Assembly (NCBI GenBank): GCA_900547415.1
Contig: URGS01000001.1
Span: 62,001 to 126,000 of the forward strand
Reading direction: 5' to 3'
DNA: 64,000 nucleotides
Source of the DNA: an uncultured Phascolarctobacterium sp.
Lineage (GTDB): Bacteria > Bacillota > Negativicutes > Acidaminococcales > Acidaminococcaceae
The notes under the pieces are model-generated. The model was not told the DNA's origin, searched no databases, and saw only the letters and a program-made list of their open reading frames with translations. The position numbers and the translations under genes are program-made. Positions 49,638-59,368 of this stretch are shown one piece after another (the stretch's first letter is position 1; every line of letters begins with the position of its first letter).

Positions 49638-52169
49638 GTGTTGCTCGAAGGCATTTTGAAGAAAATTTTTGGTGATCCCAATGAAAAAGAATTAAAGCAG
49701 ATTCGTGTTATTGTTGATAAGATTAATGGCCTGGAAAAGAATATGGAGAGCTTAAGCTCTGCTAATCTGGCTGCAAAAACAATGGAATTCAAGGTTCGTC
49801 TGCAAAAGGGCGAAACTCTTGATGATATTCTGCCGGAGGCGTTTGCTGTTGTCCGTGAAGCATCTAAGCGTGTTACCGGCATGCGTCATTTTGATGTACA
49901 GATGATTGGCGGCGTAGTGCTGCACCGTGGCAAAATCGCTGAAATGCGTACTGGCGAAGGTAAAACACTGGTTGCAACCCTGCCTGTATATTTGAACGCA
50001 TTGACCGGCAAGGGCGTACACGTAGTTACCGTAAACGACTATCTGGCTCGTCGTGACAGTGAGGATATGGGCCGTATTTATAAGGCTTTGGGTCTGTCCG
50101 TTGGTCTGATTGTCCACGATATGGACTTTCCTGCCCGCAGAGCTGCTTATGCTGCGGATATTACCTATGGTACAAATAATGAGTTCGGTTTTGACTACCT
50201 CCGTGACAACATGGTTGTCAGCGAAGACCAAATGGTTCAAAGAGAGCTTAACTACTGTATCGTCGATGAGGTTGACAGTATCTTAATCGACGAGGCTCGT
50301 ACTCCCCTGATTATTTCTGGTCCTGGTGAAAAATCCACTGACCTTTATCGCGTTCTGGCTGGCGTAGTTGCTACTATGAACGAGGGCGAGGACTATACTG
50401 TTGATGAAAAGCAGAGACAGGTTGCGCCTACTGAGGCAGGTATTGCTAAAGCAGAAAAAATGCTGGGTATTGGTAACCTTTATGATAATGAGCATGGCGT
50501 GGACTTCTCTCACCAGCTGATGTGCGCATTGAAGGCTAAGGCCTTAATGCATCGTGACCGCGACTATGTTGTTAAAGATGGTCAGGTTATCATTGTCGAT
50601 GAATTTACTGGTCGTCTAATGTTCGGCCGTCGCTTCTCCGAGGGCCTGCATCAGGCAATCGAAGCAAAAGAGGGCGTAAAGGTTGAACGCGAAAGCCAGA
50701 CCTTGGCAACCGTAACCTTCCAGAACTACTTCCGTATGTACAAGAAGCTTGCTGGTATGACCGGTACTGCTAAGACAGAGGAGCAGGAGTTCCAAAAAAT
50801 CTACAACCTGCCTGTTGTAGTAATTCCCACCAACAAGCCCCTGATTCGTGTGGATTATCCTGACGTTATCTATAAAACCAAGCTGGCTAAGTACAAGGCT
50901 GCGGCTAATGAGATTGAAGAATGTCATAAGTCCGGTCGTCCTGTACTGGTTGGTACTACCTCCATTGCACAATCAGAGGAGCTGTCCGCAATGCTAAAGC
51001 GCCGTGGCATTCCTCATAATGTGCTCAATGCTAAGTACCACGAAAAAGAAGCAGAGATTATTTCTCATGCAGGTCAATATGGTGCTGTAACTATTGCTAC
51101 TAATATGGCTGGTCGTGGTACCGATATTACTTTGGGCGAAGGCGTGCCTGAGCTTGGCGGTCTGCATATTATTGGTACCGAGCGTCACGAAAGCCGTCGT
51201 ATTGATAACCAGCTGCGCGGCCGCTGCGCACGTCAGGGTGACCCTGGTTCCTCCAAGTTCTTCCTGAGTCTTGAGGACGATTTGATGCGTCTCTTTGGCA
51301 GTGACAGCATTTCCGGCATTATGGATAAGCTGGGTATGGAAGACGATGAGCCTATTGAGCACAGTCTTGTTACCAAATCCATTGAAAATGCTCAGAAGAA
51401 GGTTGAGGCACGTAACTTCAGTATTCGTAAGCACGTTCTGGAGTATGACGATGTTATGAACCAACAGCGTGAGGTTATCTATGCAGAACGTAAAAAGATT
51501 CTGCGTCAGGAAGACCTGCGTGGCAATATCAAGGATATGGTTGAGAAGGTTGTTCAACGTACTATGGCTATGTACGCTCCTCCTGAGGTCTATTCTGAGG
51601 ATTGGGATTTGAACGCTCTCATTAACTATGCAGAGGAATTCTTTGCTCCTCGTGGCCTTTTGACTGTTGACTATCTGCAAAACCTGAGCCGCGAAGAGCT
51701 GGATGAATATCTGCACAAGGTAGCAGAGGAAAACTACAAGCAGCGTGAAGAGGCCATTGGCTCTGAGCTGATGCGTGAGCTGGAAAACCTGGTTATGCTG
51801 AAGGTAGTAGACAATCACTGGATGGAGCATCTAGATGCTATGGATATGCTTCGTGAAGGTGTTGGCCTCCGTGCTTATGGTCAAAAGGATCCGCTGGTTG
51901 AGTACAAATTTGAAGCATATGATATGTTTGAGGCTATGAACGAGGCTATTCAGGACGATGTTGTCCGTTACATTTACCACGTAAATGTTATTACTCAGCC
52001 TCAGGTTGATGACCGTCTGGAAAAGGCTTCCACCAATAACCCTAATGTTGACGGCACTGATGAAAATCAAAAGCTTCCTGCTGAAAGTAGTGAAGAGGTG
52101 GGCCGTAATGAGCCTTGCCCCTGTGGCAGCGGCAAAAAATATAAAAACTGCTGCGGTAAGGATAAATAA
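49638..52169 (+). CDS. secA: Protein translocase ATPase SecA
   Basis: The 843-residue motor that drives preproteins through SecYEG. Walker A MRTGEGKTLVA, EVDSILIDEARTPL (DEAD-like), the preprotein crosslinking region, the second NBD (GRGTDITLGEG) and the C-terminal zinc motif CPCGSGKKYKNCC, which binds SecB or ribosomes, are all present. The open frame begins at a GTG (49632) inside AAGGAG; GTG 49638 (five bases after) or TTG 49641 (eight bases after) is the real start. Confidence 0.97.
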   Translation: MLLEGILKKIFGDPNEKELKQIRVIVDKINGLEKNMESLSSANLAAKTMEFKVRLQKGETLDDILPEAFAVVREASKRVTGMRHFDVQMIGGVVLHRGKIAEMRTGEGKTLVATLPVYLNALTGKGVHVVTVNDYLARRDSEDMGRIYKALGLSVGLIVHDMDFPARRAAYAADITYGTNNEFGFDYLRDNMVVSEDQMVQRELNYCIVDEVDSILIDEARTPLIISGPGEKSTDLYRVLAGVVATMNEGEDYTVDEKQRQVAPTEAGIAKAEKMLGIGNLYDNEHGVDFSHQLMCALKAKALMHRDRDYVVKDGQVIIVDEFTGRLMFGRRFSEGLHQAIEAKEGVKVERESQTLATVTFQNYFRMYKKLAGMTGTAKTEEQEFQKIYNLPVVVIPTNKPLIRVDYPDVIYKTKLAKYKAAANEIEECHKSGRPVLVGTTSIAQSEELSAMLKRRGIPHNVLNAKYHEKEAEIISHAGQYGAVTIATNMAGRGTDITLGEGVPELGGLHIIGTERHESRRIDNQLRGRCARQGDPGSSKFFLSLEDDLMRLFGSDSISGIMDKLGMEDDEPIEHSLVTKSIENAQKKVEARNFSIRKHVLEYDDVMNQQREVIYAERKKILRQEDLRGNIKDMVEKVVQRTMAMYAPPEVYSEDWDLNALINYAEEFFAPRGLLTVDYLQNLSREELDEYLHKVAEENYKQREEAIGSELMRELENLVMLKVVDNHWMEHLDAMDMLREGVGLRAYGQKDPLVEYKFEAYDMFEAMNEAIQDDVVRYIYHVNVITQPQVDDRLEKASTNNPNVDGTDENQKLPAESSEEVGRNEPCPCGSGKKYKNCCGKDK

Positions 52170-52179
52170 TTGCTAACTG

Positions 52180-52217
52180 AGCCTGGGCGGCGGCACTGGC
52201 CGCTGCTTGGGCTTTTG
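52180..52217 (+). terminator. Terminator of secA
   Basis: AGCCTGGGCGGC (52180-52191) pairs imperfectly with GCCGCTGCTTGGGCT (52199-52213), followed by TTTT. A palindrome GACCA-ATT-TGGTC lies just beyond. Confidence 0.75.
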
Positions 52218-52277
52218 GGTGTTCCGACCAATTTGGTCACAAATAACTAAATTTGCTAGTGAAAGGTTGTGAGAATT

Positions 52278-53385
52278 TTGTTAATTGAAGAGTACAAACC
52301 GGAAATTACCAATTTGCAGGCAAAATTAGAGGAAATGAGGGGATCTCTTTGACATCGCTGTCAAAGAAGATCGTATTGCCGAATTAGAACATAAAATGGG
52401 CGATCCTACCTTCTGGGATGATCCGGAAAATGCACAAAAGACCGCTCAGGATGTTAATGCCCTCAAGGAAGAGGTTGATGGATTCCATAAGCTGGGTACA
52501 GATATTGATGACCTGGAAGCTTTGTGGGAAATGGCCTCTGAAGAAAATGATGAATCCCTTGTTCCTGAGATGGATCAGCTTTTAGAGCAGATCCGCAATA
52601 CTTTGGAGCATTTAGAATTAGGTATGCTACTGAGCGGCGAGTATGATGGCAATAATGCCATGCTTACACTTCATGCAGGTGCAGGCGGTACTGAGGCTCA
52701 GGACTGGACCAGCATGCTGCTGCGCATGTTCACCCGCTTTGCTGAACAAAATGGCTTTACTATTGAAATGATGGATTTGCAGCCCGGTGATGAAGCAGGC
52801 GTTAAAAGTGCTTCTTTGAAAATCATTGGTCATAATGCTTATGGCTTTATGAAGTCTGAAAAGGGTGTACACCGTCTGGTACGTATTTCTCCCTTTGATG
52901 CCAATGCTCGTCGTCACACCTCCTTTGCGGCTGTTGACGTAATGCCTGAGCTGGATGACACTGTTGATATCAAGATTAATATGGACGAGGTTCGTGTAGA
53001 TACTTATCGCGCCAGCGGTGCAGGTGGTCAGCACGTTAATAAAACCTCCTCTGCAGTACGTATGACTCACGAGCCTACTGGTATTGTTGTTCAATGCCAA
53101 ACTCAGCGTTCTCAAATTCAGAACCGTGAGTACTGTCTGCAAATGCTCCGTGCAAAGCTGTATGAATACGAAAAGGCTAAGCAGGATGCTCTTGTAAATG
53201 ATATTGCCGGCGATTATCAGAATATTGAATGGGGCAGCCAAATCCGCTCCTACGTATTCCAACCCTATACTATGGTTAAGGATCATCGTACCAGCTATGA
53301 AACAGGTAATATTCAGGCAGTTATGGATGGCGACCTGATGGGCTTTGTTGAGGCTTATCTGCGCAGCCAGCAAAAGAAAATATAA
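52278..53385 (+). CDS. prfB: Peptide chain release factor 2 (programmed +1 frameshift)
   Basis: RF2 releases peptides at UGA and UAA. The first 24 codons from TTG 52278 end in CTT TGA (52347-52352). Shifting +1 at CTT continues into the long frame without a break and gives 368 residues, close to the usual length. SPF (anticodon tripeptide, in RISPFDANARRHTSF) and GGQ (SGAGGQHVNKTSS) are intact. Read without the shift, the gene looks like an N-terminally truncated protein starting at 52396. UGA in the shift site makes synthesis self-limiting. Confidence 0.95.
52338..52353 (+). promoter_or_regulatory. RF2 +1 frameshift signal
   Basis: AGGGG (an internal Shine-Dalgarno) lies three bases before CTTTGAC, in the same arrangement as the conserved bacterial prfB site: slippery CUU, in-frame UGA, then C. 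Confidence 0.93.
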
Positions 53386-53406
53386 TCAATGGAACAGGTG
53401 AAGCTA

Positions 53407-55512
53407 ATGAAGAGCCGATATAATCCTGTGCTGCTGGCTATTGTTGCCATTGGTCTGGTTATGGCGCTGTATTTAAATTTTGAGCGTCATGAGGTAGAGC
53501 AGAAGAACAATACTGTGGAATTGGCCATGGAGTATGAAAATCTGCGCCGTTTGGCAGCATTGGAGGGTCTTCCCGAGGAGAAGGTCCTGCTGGAATTTAA
53601 AAAAGCAGGCATTAACTCCTTGATGATTTTTGATACAACCTTGGAGCGCCTTTCCAAGAAGGGCGAGCTTAATGTTGCTACTGCCGAGCAGCTGCGCAAT
53701 GCTTCTGTGCTGGGCGAGGATGCAGGCGTTTTTGCAGGCGTCGTAAACAGTAAAGATTTTCATGGCAGTGCAGCTTATATTGCTCCTGCAGCTGACATGA
53801 GTGTTTTCAAGGACACTGTAGATGATTTAAAGATACGCTACGGTAGTGAGCGTGTAAAACAGATTAGTGAACAGCCGCCGATTGTACGTGTTGACGGCAG
53901 CACTGATCTTGTACTCCCTGATAAATATGATGAGCCCTTGGGCGTGCTGCAGGCACCTTTGGGTTTACCTGCTAAGGATATGCGCAAGGCTACTGAATTG
54001 GGCTTTAATATTATTATTCGTCCTCAAAACTATGTTGCGGTGGACGAAGAAAAAATTGACAGCATTTTCAAGCGTGTTGAAGATGCAGGTGTCAAGGTGC
54101 ACGCTATGATGCCCTGCGGACGTGAGGTTGTGGGTTATCCTGATAAGCTGGATTATATGAGTGCTAAGCTGATGGATGCAGATATGCAGCTGATTATGCT
54201 GGAGCATTATACCCAGCTGCGCTTTGCTGATATCAAGGGCCTGGTGAGCTTAGCTGAGGGCGTTGGTTACAAGGCTTCCCGCTCTTACGTTATTGACGGT
54301 ATGGAGCAAAAAAAGATTAGCGTGGACACTGCGCTGCGTCGTTGGGCCTTGACTGATGAGGAGCGTAATATCCGCGTCAACTATATTCGTCCCTTCCATA
54401 TGCCTGTGGACGGTAAACCTTTACTGGAAACCAATCTCAAATATGTTGAGGATATTAAAAAGAGCGTAGAGGAGCGTGGCTATACCATCGGTAAGGCAGG
54501 CATTTTTGCTGAAAGTGATAGCCATGGCTATTATATGCCCTATTTTACTCAACGCTTTGAGCTTTTGCCTGTTGCTGCAGCAATTATTGCGGGATGCGTG
54601 ATTTTCCTGTCCCTGTTGGTTAAGCTTGGAAATGGCAAGCAACTTTTGCTGTGGGCTGTGCTTACTGCAGGTGCTTGCGGTCTGTTACTGTTTTTCCGTG
54701 GTCTGCTGCTGCGTCAGATGCTGGCAATGGCTGCAGCCTGTGTCTTCCCCGTCTTGTCCATGAACGTAATTCTGGATATTTGGGACAGCTGCAAGTCTAA
54801 AACCAGCGGTGCGCTGAAGATTGTCTTTAATGCAGTGTGGCAGCTGGCTTTGGCTATTGCTCTTTCTCTTGTAGGCGCAGCTTTCTTGTCTGCTATTTTG
54901 ACAGACAGCCGCTTCCTGCTGGAGATTGATATATACCGTGGTGTTAAGCTGACCTTTATGCTGCCTGTAATTTTAATGGCAGTGCTGTATGCAAAGCGTT
55001 ATGATCTGCTGCAGGCTGCAGGCAAGGGTCTGCCAGCCGTATGGAGCCGTGTTAATGGTTTGCTGGATATTAAACTGACATACAAGCATATAGCTTTGCT
55101 TTTGGTATTCCTCTTTGTTGCCTACTATTTTGTAGGCCGCAGCGGACATACAGGCGGTGTAGCGGTTTCCGGCATTGAGCTCAAGCTTAGAGCTCTGTTG
55201 GAGGATGCAATGTATGCTAGACCTCGTAATAAGGAATTCATGATTGGTCATCCTGCATTTTTCCTGGCAGCTATGGCTGCCTATAAGGGTGCACCCAGAC
55301 TGTGGCAGTTTGTGCTGGTGTGTGGCGCAGTTATTGGTCAGGCAAGTCTGGTGCAGACCTTCTGCCACATGCGTACTCCTGTTGTAATGAGCTTCGTAAG
55401 AGCTTTGGACGGCTACGCTGTAGGCATTATTTTTGGTGCGGTAGCAGTGTTGACATTGGCTGCTATGATACCCTTGATTGTACGTTTAAAAAGGAGATAC
55501 CTTGAGCAATGA
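53407..55512 (+). CDS. DUF5693-type multi-pass membrane protein
   Basis: A 701-residue protein: one N-terminal helix (about residues 8-25), a large extracytoplasmic domain (about 30-385) and about eight membrane segments (about 390-695). It corresponds to a Firmicutes family of unknown function (DUF5693) that is usually next to csaB; the assignment is from layout and neighbour. ATG 53407 follows CAGGTGA; the frame opens at 53389 with a weaker site. Overlaps csaB by four bases (ATGA). A role with wall polysaccharide is inferred. Confidence 0.75.
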   Translation: MKSRYNPVLLAIVAIGLVMALYLNFERHEVEQKNNTVELAMEYENLRRLAALEGLPEEKVLLEFKKAGINSLMIFDTTLERLSKKGELNVATAEQLRNASVLGEDAGVFAGVVNSKDFHGSAAYIAPAADMSVFKDTVDDLKIRYGSERVKQISEQPPIVRVDGSTDLVLPDKYDEPLGVLQAPLGLPAKDMRKATELGFNIIIRPQNYVAVDEEKIDSIFKRVEDAGVKVHAMMPCGREVVGYPDKLDYMSAKLMDADMQLIMLEHYTQLRFADIKGLVSLAEGVGYKASRSYVIDGMEQKKISVDTALRRWALTDEERNIRVNYIRPFHMPVDGKPLLETNLKYVEDIKKSVEERGYTIGKAGIFAESDSHGYYMPYFTQRFELLPVAAAIIAGCVIFLSLLVKLGNGKQLLLWAVLTAGACGLLLFFRGLLLRQMLAMAAACVFPVLSMNVILDIWDSCKSKTSGALKIVFNAVWQLALAIALSLVGAAFLSAILTDSRFLLEIDIYRGVKLTFMLPVILMAVLYAKRYDLLQAAGKGLPAVWSRVNGLLDIKLTYKHIALLLVFLFVAYYFVGRSGHTGGVAVSGIELKLRALLEDAMYARPRNKEFMIGHPAFFLAAMAAYKGAPRLWQFVLVCGAVIGQASLVQTFCHMRTPVVMSFVRALDGYAVGIIFGAVAVLTLAAMIPLIVRLKRRYLEQ

Positions 55513-56594
55513 GTAAAATCGTAATTTCCGGATACTATGGATTCGCTAATGCCGGAGATGAAGCTATGCTTACTGCAATCATAAAATCCCTGCGTAGTAC
55601 GGAGCCATCCGTAGGACTGACTGTAATTTCCGGTAATCCGGAGCTTACTGCAGCTCAACATAAGGTAGCTTCTATTCATCGATTTAACCCGTTGGAAATA
55701 TTTACTGCGGTCAAGGACTGTGATTTGCTCCTAAGTGGCGGCGGTAGTCTTTTACAAGATGTAACGAGCAAACGTAGTTTGCTATATTATTTGTCCATTT
55801 TGGCCTTGGGCAAGACGCTTGGCAAGAAAGTAATGCTCTTTGCCCAAGGTATTGGACCGATTAATTCAGGCTTGCTGCGGAGATTGACAAAATTTGTTTG
55901 CAGCAAGGTTGATTTAATCACAGTTAGAGATAAGGATTCTCTGTATGAGCTGAAGCGTATAGGAGTTCCGGAGGAAAAGGTTCTCCTTACAGCTGATGCG
56001 GTTATGACTCTGCCTCAGGAGAATAGGGAAGCAGGAGCAAAGCTGCTGCGAGATTTCGCTGTTCCCCATGACAAAATGCTGATAGGTATTTCTGTTCGTA
56101 AATGGCAGGATGATGACCGCTATCTTTTAGAGCTGGCCAAGGCTGCTGATATGCTGGCAGCCAAGTATTCAGCCCATATTGTTTTGCTTCCTCTGCAGTA
56201 TCCTGTGGATGTGGCTGCCTGCTCAAGACTGTGTGACCTTATGGCTCGCAAGAGTGATAGCACGGTATTGGAGGCAGACTGCAGCACTGAGGAATTTTTG
56301 TCATTGACTGGCAATTTTGACATTTTGCTGGGAATGCGTCTGCATGCCCTGATTTTTGCAGCAGTTATGGATATTCCTTTTGCAGCGGTTTCCTATGATC
56401 CTAAGGTTGATGGCTTTATCAAGGATATTAACGGCATCTGTGCCGGTAGAGTTGATAGGCTGGAGGCTGGACAGATTGTTGCGGCGGCTGAGAAGGCTAT
56501 GACACGTCAGACAAAAGGCAAAAGCCTTTTGAAGGAGCTGCAAAAAAAATCCATGCTTAATGCTGAGCAGGCATTTTCTTTATTACGAAAGTAA
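55509..56594 (+). CDS. csaB: Polysaccharide pyruvyl transferase CsaB
   Basis: A 361-residue GT-B-like enzyme that adds pyruvate ketal from phosphoenolpyruvate to a cell-wall polymer, creating the ligand of SLH domains. GYYGFANAGDEAML at the start, LLSGGGSLLQDVTS, LFAQGIGPINS and LGMRLHALIFA are the family motifs. In Negativicutes SLH porins such as OmpM tie the outer membrane to the wall, so this gene belongs to that system or to a related polymer. Coupled to the preceding gene. Confidence 0.92.
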   Translation: MSKIVISGYYGFANAGDEAMLTAIIKSLRSTEPSVGLTVISGNPELTAAQHKVASIHRFNPLEIFTAVKDCDLLLSGGGSLLQDVTSKRSLLYYLSILALGKTLGKKVMLFAQGIGPINSGLLRRLTKFVCSKVDLITVRDKDSLYELKRIGVPEEKVLLTADAVMTLPQENREAGAKLLRDFAVPHDKMLIGISVRKWQDDDRYLLELAKAADMLAAKYSAHIVLLPLQYPVDVAACSRLCDLMARKSDSTVLEADCSTEEFLSLTGNFDILLGMRLHALIFAAVMDIPFAAVSYDPKVDGFIKDINGICAGRVDRLEAGQIVAAAEKAMTRQTKGKSLLKELQKKSMLNAEQAFSLLRK

Positions 56595-56623
56595 TTTGAT
56601 TCAGAGAGAGGAGAAAAAAGGTA

Positions 56624-57310
56624 GTGCTGTGGATGTCAGATGTCAGCAAGGTTTACGAGGGCGGTTCTGTAGCCTTGCAGGACGTAAATGTACATATTGA
56701 ACCCGGCGAGTTCGTCTTTGTAGTCGGACCTAGCGGCGCTGGTAAATCTACCTTTATTAAGATGCTGTTCCGTGAGGTTATTCCGTCTACGGGCAGCATT
56801 TTTGTTAATGGTACAAATATTCTGGAGCTTGGTCCCAAGGAAATTCCCTATATGCGTCGCCAGCTGGGAATTATCTTTCAGGATTACAGACTGCTTCCGG
56901 ATAGAACTGTTTATGAGAATGTAGCCTTCGCTATGGAGGTTATTGAAGCACCTCATCGTAAGATTAAGCGTAGGGTATTGAATGTTTTGGACCTGGTTGG
57001 TCTGCGCAGTCGCTGCAATTCCTATCCCAATGAGCTAAGTGGCGGTGAGCAGCAGCGCATTGCCATTGCCAGAGCTATTGTAAATGATCCGCTGCTGGTT
57101 ATTGCAGACGAGCCTACTGGTAATCTTGACCCTGAGACAAGCTGGGATATTATGAAAATCTTTAAGGAAATTAACGAAACAGGTACTACAATCGTTATGG
57201 CAACCCATGATAAGGAAATCGTGGATGCTATGGGCAAACGTGTCATTGCTATTGAAAACGGACATATAGTACGCGACGAGAAAAATGGGGTATATGGCTA
57301 TGAGCTTTAG
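56624..57310 (+). CDS. ftsE: Cell division ATP-binding protein FtsE
   Basis: A 228-residue ABC ATPase, partner of FtsX. Walker A GPSGAGKSTFI, FQDYRLLPDRTVYENVAFAM (the typical FtsE Q-loop), signature LSGGEQQRIAIARAI and Walker B VIADEPTGNLDP. The GTG start at 56624 gives the normal N-terminal length (two residues before WMSDVSKVY). Does not transport; it signals to wall hydrolases in division. Confidence 0.95.
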   Translation: MLWMSDVSKVYEGGSVALQDVNVHIEPGEFVFVVGPSGAGKSTFIKMLFREVIPSTGSIFVNGTNILELGPKEIPYMRRQLGIIFQDYRLLPDRTVYENVAFAMEVIEAPHRKIKRRVLNVLDLVGLRSRCNSYPNELSGGEQQRIAIARAIVNDPLLVIADEPTGNLDPETSWDIMKIFKEINETGTTIVMATHDKEIVDAMGKRVIAIENGHIVRDEKNGVYGYEL

Positions 57311-58187
57311 TACAAAGGAATATTTCGTACGCGAAACCTATAAATCAATCCGTCGCAATGGCTTTATGAGCTTTGCTTCTATTTCCACAGTAGCTGTATC
57401 TCTTTTGGTATTAGGAATGTTTCTGTTGATTTTTCTGAATACCAACCATTTGGCCAAGTTCCTGGAAAGTCAGGTACAGGTTTCTGTGTATATGGAGGAT
57501 AGTGCTAATGCTGAGGAGCTGCAATCCATAGAGGAGCAACTTAAAAAGCTTCCAGGTGTAGTTAAGGTAACTGCTGTAAGTAAGGAAGAGGCCTTGGAGC
57601 GCTTTAAGGACCGTCTGGGCGATCAGGACAAGCTGCTTGACGCTTTGGGAGAGGATAATCCCTTTCCTAATTCCTTTGATGTGCAGGTTGATACAGCTGA
57701 CCGTATTAAAGAAATTACTCCTAAAATCAGTGCCTTAGAAAAGGTTGAAACAGCAAAATTCGGTCAGGAGGTTGTGGAGCATTTGTTCCAGCTGACCAAG
57801 ATTTTACGCTTTGGCGGCATCGCTTTAGTTATTTTTCTGGCTATGGCTACGCTTTTCATTATTTCCAATACTATTCGTCTGACTGTCTTTGCCAGACGCA
57901 AGGAAGTAATAATCATGAAATATGTAGGTGCTACGGATTGGTTTATCCGTTGGCCCTTCCTTTTAGAGGGTATGACTTTAGGCTTTTTTGGTGCTGTTGT
58001 AGCTTCCATACTTATTAATGGTATCTATGCAGCGCTATTGGAAAATATTCATGCGACCTTGGCCTTTTTACCATTACTGCCTGCATCACCATTGCTGACA
58101 TATGTAAGCGTATTTCTTCTGCTGGCAGGTACTGGTATTGGTGCTTTAGGCAGCTTTATCTCTCTGCGTAAGTTTTTACGCGTTTGA
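57300..58187 (+). CDS. ftsX: Cell division protein FtsX
   Basis: A 295-residue permease-like protein with four membrane helices: one near the N-terminus (ISTVAVSLLVLGMFLLIF), then an extracytoplasmic loop (about 50-160), and three in the FtsX domain (about 170-295). The loop binds the hydrolase activator encoded next. Several ATGs (57285, 57294, 57300) are possible; all overlap the end of ftsE. The shared operon ftsE-ftsX-M23 peptidase is strong functional support. Confidence 0.92.
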   Translation: MSFSTKEYFVRETYKSIRRNGFMSFASISTVAVSLLVLGMFLLIFLNTNHLAKFLESQVQVSVYMEDSANAEELQSIEEQLKKLPGVVKVTAVSKEEALERFKDRLGDQDKLLDALGEDNPFPNSFDVQVDTADRIKEITPKISALEKVETAKFGQEVVEHLFQLTKILRFGGIALVIFLAMATLFIISNTIRLTVFARRKEVIIMKYVGATDWFIRWPFLLEGMTLGFFGAVVASILINGIYAALLENIHATLAFLPLLPASPLLTYVSVFLLLAGTGIGALGSFISLRKFLRV

Positions 58188-58201
58188 TGGAGGGATAAGG
58201 A

Positions 58202-59344
58202 ATGCTAAAGAAAAAGATAGGCTTTTTCCTTATGGCATGTTTGCTGGCTCTGCTGCCTGCCTTTAGCAGCAGTGTTTCAGCATCTCTGGCAGATGACAAG
58301 CGGGCCGAGCTTGATCAGGTTCAAAGAAAAATGCAGGAAATGGCTGACAAAAAGGCTGCTGCCAGAGAAAAAGCAGAAGAAGCAAGCGCTGCTCTTTCTC
58401 AGGTTACTGACAGCCTGCGAGATTTGCAGATAGAGTCCAATAAGCTGCAGCAGCAGAGAGACGCGCTGCAGGGCAAAATTGATGACAATCTGGCTCAGCT
58501 GGAGAAAAAGCAGGCTGAGGTTAAGGAGCGTCAGGGAATTTACAAGCATCGCCTTCGCGATATTTATATCAATGGCCAGGTTAACTACCTGGACGTACTT
58601 TTAGGGGCGAAGGATTTCAGTGATTTTTCTTCAAGAATGTTCCTGCTGCAGCGCATTATCAAGAGCGACGTTTCCTTGATGGAGCAGATGCAGAAGGATG
58701 CGGAAGAAATTGCTGCCCGCAAAGCGCAGCTTGATGGCCAAATGCAGGAAATCAAGGCTACGCAGAATATGCTGCAGGCAAAAACTGATAAGGTAGAGCG
58801 CCTGCGTAATCAGCGTGCAGCGATGCTTAGTGAGGCTGAGGCTGAGGAGCAGCAAAGCCAGGACGAATACGAGCGTTTGTTGGCTGTATCCGAGCAGATT
58901 GCTGCTATGCTCCGTAATATGGAGCAGAATGGTACTGTAGCTGAGGCTCCCGTTGTAACAAACAGCTATATCTGGCCTTGTAATGGTGTTATTACTTCAC
59001 CCTTCGGTTGGCGTACCCACCCCATTTTTGGTACAACAAAGTATCACTCCGGTCTGGATATTGGTGTTGATTACGGTACACCTATTTTGGCAACAAACAG
59101 CGGTACAGTAATCTACAGTGGCTGGCTGGGCGGTTATGGCAATGCTGTCATGATTGACCATGGCGGCGGACTTGTTTCCCTGTATGCCCATAACGACAGT
59201 CTTAATGTGTATGAGGGACAATATGTAAATAGAGGAACATGCATAGCCTATGCTGGCAGTACAGGCTATTCCACTGGTCCTCACTGTCACTTTGAAATGC
59301 GTCTGCATGGTGAGGTTGTTGACCCCATGGGCTATTTGCCTTGA
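58202..59344 (+). CDS. EnvC-like M23 peptidase with coiled coil
   Basis: A 380-residue secreted protein: signal peptide (cleavage after VSA near residue 28), a long coiled coil (about 30-240) and a C-terminal LytM/M23 domain (about 255-380). Zinc ligands are intact (YHSGLDIG for HxxxD, PHCHFE for HxH), unlike E. coli EnvC, whose LytM domain is degenerate. So it may cut peptidoglycan crosslinks itself when FtsEX acts on its coiled coil. ATG follows GGAGGGATAAGGA, 14 bases after ftsX. Confidence 0.9.
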   Translation: MLKKKIGFFLMACLLALLPAFSSSVSASLADDKRAELDQVQRKMQEMADKKAAAREKAEEASAALSQVTDSLRDLQIESNKLQQQRDALQGKIDDNLAQLEKKQAEVKERQGIYKHRLRDIYINGQVNYLDVLLGAKDFSDFSSRMFLLQRIIKSDVSLMEQMQKDAEEIAARKAQLDGQMQEIKATQNMLQAKTDKVERLRNQRAAMLSEAEAEEQQSQDEYERLLAVSEQIAAMLRNMEQNGTVAEAPVVTNSYIWPCNGVITSPFGWRTHPIFGTTKYHSGLDIGVDYGTPILATNSGTVIYSGWLGGYGNAVMIDHGGGLVSLYAHNDSLNVYEGQYVNRGTCIAYAGSTGYSTGPHCHFEMRLHGEVVDPMGYLP

Positions 59345-59368
59345 TAAGATAAGGGGAGGCGTTAAAAA

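Noticed and set aside
50994..51830. A 278-codon minus-strand frame
   Set aside because: Antisense shadow of secA without start signals.
52396..53385. prfB called as a 329-residue gene starting at 52396
   Set aside because: This ignores the +1 frameshift; the upstream codons and shift site are clearly present.
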